Shown: positions 16,484-23,682 of the stretch, piece after piece | Layout: every line of letters begins with the position of its first letter | Numbering within the stretch: position 1 is the first letter of the stretch | Assembly (NCBI GenBank): GCA_905234245.1 | Contig: CAJOGN010000022.1 | Location: 3,763 to 37,030, forward strand | Length of the DNA stretch: 33,268 nt | Direction: 5' to 3' | From: an uncultured Lachnospiraceae bacterium | GTDB taxonomy: Bacteria > Bacillota > Clostridia > Lachnospirales > Lachnospiraceae | The notes under the pieces: model-generated | Databases searched by the model: none | What the model saw: only the letters and a program-made list of their open reading frames with translations | What the model was told of the DNA's origin: nothing | Made by a program: the position numbers and the translations under genes

Positions 16484-17347
16484 ATGATAATCTGCAAATA
16501 TGTTGTAATTTTTTTCTTCTATAGCTTTCTTGGATTTATATATGAATCAATATATTCATCTATTAATAAGCATGGTTGGCAAAACAGGGGCTTTTTCTAC
16601 GGCCCTATTATCCCAATATATGGTGTGGGCGCCTGTATAGGTACCCTTCTTTTCTATGACCTTAATATCCCATTTCTGGCTGATAAGAATATATTCGTTA
16701 TCTTCCTTGTTGGATATCTTGGAAGCATCATTCTAGAATATACAACAAGCTATGTTCTAGAGAAAATCTTCCACGCAATATGGTGGGATTATAGCAAGAA
16801 ATTCCTCAACATCAACGGCCGAATATGTCTTAGTGCATCAATAGGCTTCGGTGTTGCAGCCATAATAATTGTAAAGTGGCTCATTCCATGGGTGGAAGAA
16901 ATTGTTGCGCATTTTCCAGATGCCTTGATGGTAAGCCTGTCACTATTATTCATATTCTTACTTGGTATTGACTTCGCCCTAACCATCTCGGCGCTTTCTA
17001 GTTTCCAGCACAACTTCAATAGAATTGAAGCAAGATACACTTATAAGATGTCGAAGCTCTATGACAACATTGAAAGTAGCGTTGTATCTAAGATTAACGA
17101 CGCCAAGAAAGGTTTAGAGAAGAGCAAAGACAAAATCACTGCCAAAACCGGTAGTCTAAGCTCTAAAACAAAAACGTATAGCGAAGAAGAAGATTTATTC
17201 TTAGAGCAGGAGGTTGAATCTATGATGGAGGCTACCCCTGCGTTTGAGAAAAACGCCCTGTCTCGTATTAGCGAATTCAAAAACGAGGGCAAACGAAAGA
17301 AGATTTCTAATATTATAAAACGTAAATTAAAAAGGTCTAACGAGTAA
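16484..17347 (+). CDS. CmpB-family (ABC_trans_CmpB, formerly DUF1113) membrane protein
   Basis: A 287-residue integral membrane protein. About five hydrophobic helices lie in residues 1-190, and a basic cytoplasmic tail of about 100 residues is rich in Lys, Glu and Ser. The family hallmarks are clear: WQNRGFFYGPIIPIYGVGA near the first loop, LEYTTSYVLEKIFHAIWWDYS in the middle, and NINGRICLSASIGFG after it. The family is labelled a putative ABC transporter permease, but there is no ATPase partner here and its biochemical function is unestablished. AAAGGA lies 8 nt before the ATG, downstream of a good promoter. The MCP gene follows on the same strand after 97 nt. Confidence 0.75.
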   Translation: MIICKYVVIFFFYSFLGFIYESIYSSINKHGWQNRGFFYGPIIPIYGVGACIGTLLFYDLNIPFLADKNIFVIFLVGYLGSIILEYTTSYVLEKIFHAIWWDYSKKFLNINGRICLSASIGFGVAAIIIVKWLIPWVEEIVAHFPDALMVSLSLLFIFLLGIDFALTISALSSFQHNFNRIEARYTYKMSKLYDNIESSVVSKINDAKKGLEKSKDKITAKTGSLSSKTKTYSEEEDLFLEQEVESMMEATPAFEKNALSRISEFKNEGKRKKISNIIKRKLKRSNE

Positions 17348-17444
17348 TACTTCTCATTTCTTGATAATCTGGCAATAGTAATGCAACCTCTCCTATTGTA
17401 TAATTATATATAACATGTAATACACAGGTGGGGAGGTAGTGCAA

Positions 17445-18926
17445 ATGTCACTGGAGAAACTGCAACTTTTAAGGCAGTATAAATTTGCTGCAAATGTACG
17501 TTTGGTTGTTATTATTGCTATGGGTTTATTATCAGTCCTATATCTGGACGGTTCAATCCTATCTATTGTAAGAACCGCCTTCATTGGCTTTTCCGCTTTA
17601 TTTGCTATATTTGCCAGAATTAGAAACAAGGCAGAAAGCAAGGATGGTCTGATTTGTCTGGGATTAATGACATTATCCTATGCATTCTTGTATTGCAGTT
17701 GTAATGAGCCTGCATTATATGCGTTCATGTTCCCCTTTGTCCTATTAGTTATCTTAGAACAGGATATGAAAATAGCTGTTATTGCTACAATAGGTTGTGT
17801 ACTTATTAATGCTATATTTGTAGTAATCTTCTTACTAACAACAGACAAAAGTGGTCTGTTCCAGGTTATTATTAACTGCGTAGTTGTTGTTATATCACTT
17901 GTGTTCGGACTATTCGTTATCAGATTGCAAATAAGAAACAACACTGAGAAAATAGATGCTATTAATCAGCAGATGGAAGACCAGAAGAATACCAGCAACA
18001 ATATTATGTCTGCATATAAAGTTATGTCCCAAAATTTGGATAGCGCTTCTGGTGTTGTAACAACATTAACAGACAGTATTAAGCAAAGCAATTCTTCCGT
18101 TAATGAAATAGCCATGTCAATTAGAAGCACTGCTGAATCAATTGATAATCAGACAGCCATGACCAGCGACATCCAGGAACACCTTATTGGTGCTGGAGAT
18201 GAGGCTAACGCAATGAAAGAAACCTCTCTTCAGGCGGCGGAGGTTGTAGATAATGGCTCAAGAATTATAGAAGAGCTAAAAAGACAAGCTCAGGAAACTG
18301 CTGAGATTAATAGAACAACTCGTACTACTACTGTTGAGCTTAATGACAGAATTAAGGAAGTAGAGGCAATAATTGGTACAATTCTAAGTATCTCAGACCA
18401 AACCAACCTGCTTGCCCTTAATGCTTCTATTGAAGCCGCAAGAGCCGGTGAAGCAGGTAAAGGTTTCGCTGTTGTTGCTGATGAGATTCGTAACCTCTCT
18501 GAAGAGACAAAGCAATCAACAGAACAGATAACAGATATTATCAACAAGCTAACAGTTGATGTAGATAACGCCAGCAATAATATGGCGAAGTCAGCTGAAA
18601 GTTCAGATAAACAGAATGAAATGATAGATAAGACAAGCGAGGGCTTTGACGAAATCAAAGCTCATGTATCAGAGTTAATTGATTCCATTAACAATATTAC
18701 TCGTACAGTTAATGATATTGTCTCTGCTAACAGAACTATTATGGATTCAATCACTAACCTCTCAGCCACTACCCAGGAGGTATCTGCTTCGGCAGATAGT
18801 TCAATTTCTGTCAGCGATGATAGCCTGACACAGATGACTGAGATGAACACATTGCTTGATACAATATTCGATGCTTCTAACCAGATGAAAAGTCAGGTTA
18901 ATGAAGAAGCATCCGAAAATTGTTAA
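17445..18926 (+). CDS. Methyl-accepting chemotaxis protein with a membrane-embedded sensor region
   Basis: A 493-residue chemoreceptor. The N-terminal 170 residues contain about five or six hydrophobic helices with short loops and no sizeable extracellular domain. I see no HAMP domain. The rest is a helical MCP signalling domain with the highly conserved hairpin tip [20 protein letters not shown] and [18 protein letters not shown], which binds CheA/CheW. Gln/Glu pairs in the flanking helices are candidate methylation sites. No CheR-docking pentapeptide is present at the C terminus (ends EEASENC). GGGGAGG (17430-17436) lies 8 nt before ATG 17445; a GTG at 17439 is only 2 nt from that site and was rejected as start. 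The stimulus is unknown; membrane-state or hydrophobic ligands are possible. Confidence 0.9.
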   Translation: MSLEKLQLLRQYKFAANVRLVVIIAMGLLSVLYLDGSILSIVRTAFIGFSALFAIFARIRNKAESKDGLICLGLMTLSYAFLYCSCNEPALYAFMFPFVLLVILEQDMKIAVIATIGCVLINAIFVVIFLLTTDKSGLFQVIINCVVVVISLVFGLFVIRLQIRNNTEKIDAINQQMEDQKNTSNNIMSAYKVMSQNLDSASGVVTTLTDSIKQSNSSVNEIAMSIRSTAESIDNQTAMTSDIQEHLIGAGDEANAMKETSLQAAEVVDNGSRIIEELKRQAQETAEINRTTRTTTVELNDRIKEVEAIIGTILSISDQTNLLALNASIEAARAGEAGKGFAVVADEIRNLSEETKQSTEQITDIINKLTVDVDNASNNMAKSAESSDKQNEMIDKTSEGFDEIKAHVSELIDSINNITRTVNDIVSANRTIMDSITNLSATTQEVSASADSSISVSDDSLTQMTEMNTLLDTIFDASNQMKSQVNEEASENC

Positions 18927-18943
18927 TCATATTCTTACTCCCT

Positions 18944-18982
18944 AAAAAGCCGACTCCCTATCCCCTGGGAAGTCGGCTTTTT
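18944..18982. terminator. Bidirectional rho-independent terminator between the MCP gene and ddh
   Basis: The stem AAAAAGCCGACTCCC pairs with GGGAAGTCGGCTTTTT around a short loop. It has a GC-rich core and U-runs on both strands, so it can serve the MCP gene on + and ddh on -. Confidence 0.9.
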
Positions 18983-19017
18983 CCATTCATTAATAATATC
19001 TGGTTATATAATATTGA

Positions 19018-20001
19018 TTATAGTAGGTGAGCTCTTATATCCTCATCAGACTTATTAATAAGATAAGCTGGAGCAATATCAAATACTGTCTTTGCACCAG
19101 AAACACCTTCCTTAGAAAGTCTGTCAACTGCTCTTGCAAAGCTTACAATAATGCTAGATGTAAATCCAGGATTAGAATCAAGCTTAATAGAGTACTCCAC
19201 TACATGTGTATCCTCTAAATCCCATCCTGTCTTACCACTTCTAATAACGAATCCACCATGAGGAATTCCACTATGGTTCTTATTGAATTCTTCCTCATCG
19301 ATAAAATGAACTGTTGTATCATAATCTGCAAAATAGTTAGGCATTTCACAGATCTCTTTCTCGATTGCCTTAGCATCCGCTCCATCCTCTAATACTACGA
19401 AACACTCACGAGTGTGCTTTTGTCTTGTAGTAAGCTCTGGGTTGCTTCCGCTTCTTACAGCCTCAAGTGCTGCCTCTACAGGAATTGTATACTGCTTAGC
19501 GTTCTTAACTCCCTTGATTCTTCTAACAGCATCTGAGTGACCCTGGCTTACGCCCTTACCCCAGAATGTGTAGTCAGCGCCATCTGGAAGAAATGCATTG
19601 CCATATAATCTCATAAGTGAGAACATTCCTGGATCCCATCCACAAGAGATTAATCCCACATGATTATTCTCCTTGCAGGACTTGTCTACATTAGCAAAAT
19701 GTGCAGGAATATTAGCATGTGTATCAAATGAATCAACTACGTTAAATAGCTTCGCATATTCTGGTGTCTGCTTAGGAAGGTCAGTTGCTGAGCCTCCACA
19801 CAGAATCATAACATCAATCTTTCCCTGATAATCTGCCACATTATCTACTGAATCAACCTTAACTCCCTGTGACTTGATTGTGAGAGTAGAAGGGTCTCTT
19901 CTAGTAAATACTGCTACAAGCTCCATATCATCATTTTGACGAATTGCAGACTCAACTCCTCTTCCAAGATTACCATATCCAATAATTCCTATTCTTGTCA
20001 T
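19018..20001 (-). CDS. ddh: meso-Diaminopimelate dehydrogenase
   Basis: NADPH-dependent enzyme (EC 1.4.1.16) giving the one-step route from tetrahydrodipicolinate plus ammonia to meso-diaminopimelate for lysine and peptidoglycan. Its 327 residues are the normal length. The N-terminal nucleotide-binding motif GIIGYGNLGRGVE and the VAVFTRRDP segment, whose Arg residues are compatible with NADP(H) binding, are followed by family-typical stretches such as ILCGGSATDLPKQ, SCGWDPGMFSLMR, FWGKGVSQGHSDAVRRI and HGGFVIRSG. The start follows a GAAAGGAAAAAG site. It lies 24 nt downstream of the trpB2 gene and ends at a strong terminator, so it is the last gene of the leftward unit. Confidence 0.95.
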   Translation of the reverse strand: MTRIGIIGYGNLGRGVESAIRQNDDMELVAVFTRRDPSTLTIKSQGVKVDSVDNVADYQGKIDVMILCGGSATDLPKQTPEYAKLFNVVDSFDTHANIPAHFANVDKSCKENNHVGLISCGWDPGMFSLMRLYGNAFLPDGADYTFWGKGVSQGHSDAVRRIKGVKNAKQYTIPVEAALEAVRSGSNPELTTRQKHTRECFVVLEDGADAKAIEKEICEMPNYFADYDTTVHFIDEEEFNKNHSGIPHGGFVIRSGKTGWDLEDTHVVEYSIKLDSNPGFTSSIIVSFARAVDRLSKEGVSGAKTVFDIAPAYLINKSDEDIRAHLL

Positions 20002-20025
20002 AGCTTCTTTTTCCTTTCTTCTTTT

Positions 20026-21402
20026 TTATTTATCAACATTAGGTACGTTCTTAAGACTTTCTCTAATGTCATCATCAGTAGGAATATAGTCTGTCATTGT
20101 ACCATCATTGAATTCAGCATAAGCATACATATCAAAATAACCAGTTCCTGTTAAGCCGAATACTATTGTCTTCTCTTCGCCTGTTTCCTTGCAACGAATT
20201 GCCTCGTCCATTGCAACCTTAATAGCATGTGCACTTTCAGGTGCTGGAAGAATTCCTTCAACCCTTGCGAACTTCTGAGCAGCCTCGAACACCTCTGTCT
20301 GGGTTACGCTTGTAGCTTCAATAATTCCGTCATCCTTAAGCTGTGATAATACAGAAGACATTCCATGATATCTAAGTCCTCCTGCATGTGATGGAGAAGG
20401 CATAAAGTCATGTCCTAATGTGTACATCTTAGCAAGTGGACATACCTTACCAGTATCACAGAAATCGTATGCATATATACCTCTTGTGAGAGAAGGACAA
20501 GAAGCTGGCTCAACAGCAATAATTCTATAATCATCCTTGCCTTGAATCTTATCTCTAACAAATGGTGATATAAGACCTCCTAAGTTAGAACCACCGCCGG
20601 CACATCCAATAATGACATCAGCCTTCTCACCATATTTCTCAAGAGCAGTTAATGTCTCAAGACCTATAACTGATTGATGAAGTAATACCTGATTAAGAAC
20701 TGAGCCTAGTACATATCTATATCCTTCATGGGTTGTTGCCATCTCAACTGCTTCTGATATGGCACAGCCAAGAGAACCATTTCCATTAGGGAATTGTTCA
20801 TTAATAGCTCTTCCCACATTAGTATCCATTGAAGGTGATGCTGTAACAGACGCACCGTATGTTCTCATAACTTCTTTTCTCTGAGGCTTCTGGTTATATG
20901 AACTCTTAACCATGAATACCTTACAATCTAAACCAAAGTAAGAACATGCCATAGAAAGTGCTGTTCCCCACTGGCCTGCTCCTGTCTCAGTAGTAACACC
21001 CTTAAGCCCCTGCTTCTTAGCATAGTAAGCTTGGGCAATTGCCGAATTAAGCTTATGAGAACCAGAAGTATTATTTCCCTCGAACTTGTAATAAATCTTC
21101 GCTGGTGTCTGTAATTTCTCCTCTAGGCAATACGCTCTAATAAGTGGAGATGGACGAAACATCTTATAGAAATCTCTAATCTCTTCAGGAATATCTATAT
21201 AAGGATTAGTATCATCTAATTCCTGCTTGGCAAGCTCTGTACAGAACACATGCTCTAGCTCTTCTAATGTTGCAGGCTCTAATGTACCTGGATTAAGAAG
21301 TGGCGCTGGCTTATTCTTCATATCTGCACGCAGGTTATACCACTGCTTAGGCATCTCTTCTTCTGTTAAGTAAATCTTGTATGGTATCTTTTTCTCAGAC
21401 AT
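20026..21402 (-). CDS. trpB2: TrpB2-type tryptophan synthase beta chain
   Basis: A PLP enzyme of 458 residues, longer than TrpB1 (about 400) and of the TrpB2 class, which carries an N-terminal extension (here through about residue 75). PLP lysine: Lys117 in TSGSHKLNSA. Other hallmarks are ETGAGQWGTAL, the phosphate-binding GCAGGGSNLGG and the late PAPESAHAI segment. TrpB2 condenses indole and serine or acts as a serine deaminase or tryptophan salvage enzyme; phosphoserine has been suggested as a substrate for some archaeal TrpB2 proteins. There is no trpA or other trp gene in the window, so it probably does not form a classic alpha2-beta2 complex encoded here. AAGGAG lies 7 nt before the ATG. 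Gaps are 41 nt to the upstream LtaS-like gene and 24 nt to ddh. Confidence 0.9.
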   Translation of the reverse strand: MSEKKIPYKIYLTEEEMPKQWYNLRADMKNKPAPLLNPGTLEPATLEELEHVFCTELAKQELDDTNPYIDIPEEIRDFYKMFRPSPLIRAYCLEEKLQTPAKIYYKFEGNNTSGSHKLNSAIAQAYYAKKQGLKGVTTETGAGQWGTALSMACSYFGLDCKVFMVKSSYNQKPQRKEVMRTYGASVTASPSMDTNVGRAINEQFPNGNGSLGCAISEAVEMATTHEGYRYVLGSVLNQVLLHQSVIGLETLTALEKYGEKADVIIGCAGGGSNLGGLISPFVRDKIQGKDDYRIIAVEPASCPSLTRGIYAYDFCDTGKVCPLAKMYTLGHDFMPSPSHAGGLRYHGMSSVLSQLKDDGIIEATSVTQTEVFEAAQKFARVEGILPAPESAHAIKVAMDEAIRCKETGEEKTIVFGLTGTGYFDMYAYAEFNDGTMTDYIPTDDDIRESLKNVPNVDK

Positions 21403-21443
21403 AATATATCTCCTTTCCTGTCTGCTGTAACTATGTTTTTTAT

Positions 21444-23573
21444 CTATTGCTTAGCTTCCCCTTGATTCAACGTAGGAATGTTCACAACTACTTCATTAGA
21501 CCTTCTGAATACTGAATTATTAGAACCCATTTGCTGTACGCATATTACGTCGCCATTCTTAACATCTTCAGTATCTATTGTAAGGCACTGGCCACTCTTA
21601 TATCCTGTTGCCACCTTGTTGCCATTGACATATACCTTACTCCAGTTAGTAAAGTTGTCTCCGTAAATGTGAATCTCATCATCAAAGTTATATATTCTAT
21701 TAATCACTACATCCTTAACACCCATTACAAGATTAGATGCTGGATACTTATCCTCTCCCTTATAAGCGTACTGCTTACCATAGAGAATGTCATATTGTAG
21801 AAGCTTCAATCCATCCTGATACTCTTCCGAGTTGGTAGAAATATCCTTCTCCATTCTATCCTGATTATAGTTAATCATTACACCTTCGTGAATTCCCATT
21901 CTGTCAAGATACTCTGGCACAAGCTGATATGCTGTTAAGTCCATATCTTCCTTAGACATTCCGAAGTTATTCCATGTAAAATACTTAGTCTTATACAAGT
22001 CGTGAGTTGCAACCTCTGCCTCAGTAAGACCTAATGTAGGCAAGTGGTCTCCGAAGAATATAACAATAGTCTTCTCACCTCTGTTATTAAGAGCCTCACA
22101 ATAGTTCTTCATAAATGTGTCCATCTCATTAAGTCTGTTAATGTAATATGTCCACTGGTTAGTAACCTCCTGAGACTTGCCCTCACAGCTTACCTTAATC
22201 TTCTGGTCATCTGGATAAGGAACCTTAGGATAGTTACCATGTGTTCCAACAGTAATTGTATATAGCATATCCTTACCCTGTGTCATATCCATTGCATCTA
22301 CAGAAGATTGAATAAGTATATCATCTGTAGGCCATGAACCCATTGGAGTATAATCAACAATATCAAGCATCTCTTTACTCTGGAATGTGTCGAAGCCCAT
22401 CAGTGTAAATGCATTTACTCTCGAATAGAAATTACCACCATTATTATGAACAACATGTGAGCTGTATCCTATATTCCTAAGGTCTCCTGCTACAGCTTCA
22501 CATTTGTCAACGTCCTTAAGAACAGTCTTCTGTGGATATTCACCTGGTCCGAAGTACCTACAGGACATTGCAGTAAGAACCTCAAATTCTGAGTTACAGG
22601 TGCCTGCGCCAACAACTGGAACCGTAAGATGCCCAGTAGAAAAATCTCTCTCTAAGCTGTGTGCAAATGGGGTTGCATCCTCTGATGTCTTAATAAAATC
22701 CGACTCAGATACATCATAAAAGGACTCTAATAGAACAACTATAATATTAGGCTCCTGCTCAGCAGTAATAGTCGTCTCCCTAGCTGTCTCGTCAGCGATT
22801 TTAACAACATTTTCCTCATTATAATCCATAGGCTTACTCATACCTCTGTCGAAGGCACTTGTAGAGAAGCCATATAAATAACCGTAATCAAAATATCCCT
22901 GCTGAAGATTACCGAAATATGCAGCTAAGATTTCCTGCTTCTGTAAGAACTTCGTAGTAAGAGGAAGGGATACAAAGCATAGTACAACAATTATTAATCT
23001 GCCCCAGAAAGGCATCTTGTAGGTAGTCTTCTGGCCTTTTCTAAATAGCCATATAAGGTAGATTATATATGAACCAAGTGCAACAAATAGAATTACTGTC
23101 AGACCAACGCTCATGTAACCTGCGCCCTGCATTGTTAAGAGGTCAGTAATCATATTAAGATCAGTAAATCCGAACGGCGTAACTCTGTTATATAATACTA
23201 TACAGTTAGTAATGCCAAGTGCTACGAAGACAGCAGATATTATCATTCTTGTGAATGTCTGTCTTTTGAAAAGGAAGCACAGACTATACACAATATATAT
23301 AAGGAATGAATTGTATAGATATGCTGCTGTATGGTCCGTTACAAAATGAATAGCATTAATAAAGGAATGGCGCGACATCCACTCTAGTACAAAGCACATA
23401 ATAAGTGAAAGCGGGATATGGGAAATGAACATATGCTTCTTTAAGAAGTCTGACACCTTCTTCCATTTCTCGCTTTGCATAAACTTTGGCTTCGGTATCT
23501 TGCCGAAAAATCCACTTATCTTATCACCTATATTCTTAAAAAATCCACCGATTTTAGAAAAAAACTCTTTCAT
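21444..23573 (-). CDS. LTA synthase family phosphoglycerol transferase (sulfatase fold)
   Basis: A 709-residue membrane enzyme. A positively charged start is followed by about five transmembrane helices within residues 47-205, then an extracellular alkaline-phosphatase/sulfatase-type domain (about 270-560). Catalytic and metal residues are visible: Glu283 in VVLLESFYD, nucleophile Thr325 in VGAGTCNSEFEVL, the HNNGGNFY segment, His in VGTHGNYP, and the FFGDHLP metal motif. Family members polymerise or transfer glycerol phosphate from phosphatidylglycerol to lipoteichoic acid or glycolipids. Residues about 610-700 form an extra beta-rich domain (IHIYGDNFTNWSKVYVNG) resembling an IPT/TIG immunoglobulin-like fold. 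It is the first gene of the unit with trpB2 and ddh and is divergent from the 853-residue anchored protein. The exact product (LTA or another glycerophosphate polymer) cannot be decided. Confidence 0.88.
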   Translation of the reverse strand: MKEFFSKIGGFFKNIGDKISGFFGKIPKPKFMQSEKWKKVSDFLKKHMFISHIPLSLIMCFVLEWMSRHSFINAIHFVTDHTAAYLYNSFLIYIVYSLCFLFKRQTFTRMIISAVFVALGITNCIVLYNRVTPFGFTDLNMITDLLTMQGAGYMSVGLTVILFVALGSYIIYLIWLFRKGQKTTYKMPFWGRLIIVVLCFVSLPLTTKFLQKQEILAAYFGNLQQGYFDYGYLYGFSTSAFDRGMSKPMDYNEENVVKIADETARETTITAEQEPNIIVVLLESFYDVSESDFIKTSEDATPFAHSLERDFSTGHLTVPVVGAGTCNSEFEVLTAMSCRYFGPGEYPQKTVLKDVDKCEAVAGDLRNIGYSSHVVHNNGGNFYSRVNAFTLMGFDTFQSKEMLDIVDYTPMGSWPTDDILIQSSVDAMDMTQGKDMLYTITVGTHGNYPKVPYPDDQKIKVSCEGKSQEVTNQWTYYINRLNEMDTFMKNYCEALNNRGEKTIVIFFGDHLPTLGLTEAEVATHDLYKTKYFTWNNFGMSKEDMDLTAYQLVPEYLDRMGIHEGVMINYNQDRMEKDISTNSEEYQDGLKLLQYDILYGKQYAYKGEDKYPASNLVMGVKDVVINRIYNFDDEIHIYGDNFTNWSKVYVNGNKVATGYKSGQCLTIDTEDVKNGDVICVQQMGSNNSVFRRSNEVVVNIPTLNQGEAKQ

Positions 23574-23612
23574 GAGTGCTCCTTATAATTACAATACGCA
23601 AATTGCTGATAA

Positions 23613-23641
23613 ATTATACCACTATAAATGGTTTTTCGCAA
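23613..23641 (-). promoter_or_regulatory. Predicted sigma-A promoter of the LtaS-like gene
   Basis: On the minus strand, -35 TTGCGA (23636-23641), 17-nt spacer, -10 TATAAT (23613-23618) with a TG one base upstream. Its -35 lies inside the region just upstream of the divergent gene's -10, so polymerase binding to the two promoters should be mutually exclusive. Confidence 0.65.
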
Positions 23642-23648
23642 GAAAAGA

Positions 23649-23657
23649 TGGTATAAT
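23649..23657 (+). promoter_or_regulatory. Extended -10 promoter of the 853-residue protein gene
   Basis: TGGTATAAT: a perfect -10 (23652-23657) with the TG extension at 23649-23650. No good -35 is present 17 nt upstream. Predicted transcription starts near 23664, giving a very short leader before AAAGGAG and the ATG at 23683. Confidence 0.55.
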
Positions 23658-23682
23658 AGTCAAGCAATGAAAGGAGCAAATT

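Noticed and set aside
17399-17404. TATAAT before the chemoreceptor gene as a full promoter, or a sigma-28 site there
   Set aside because: No acceptable -35 lies 16-18 nt upstream and no TAAA-N14-16-CCGATAT element is present; left unannotated.
17439-17445. GTG 17439 as start of the chemoreceptor
   Set aside because: It is only 2 nt from the ribosome site, while the ATG at 17445 has the normal 8-nt spacing.
21403-21443. T-box or tryptophan attenuator before trpB2
   Set aside because: The gap is only 41 nt and shows no leader peptide, specifier loop or terminator.
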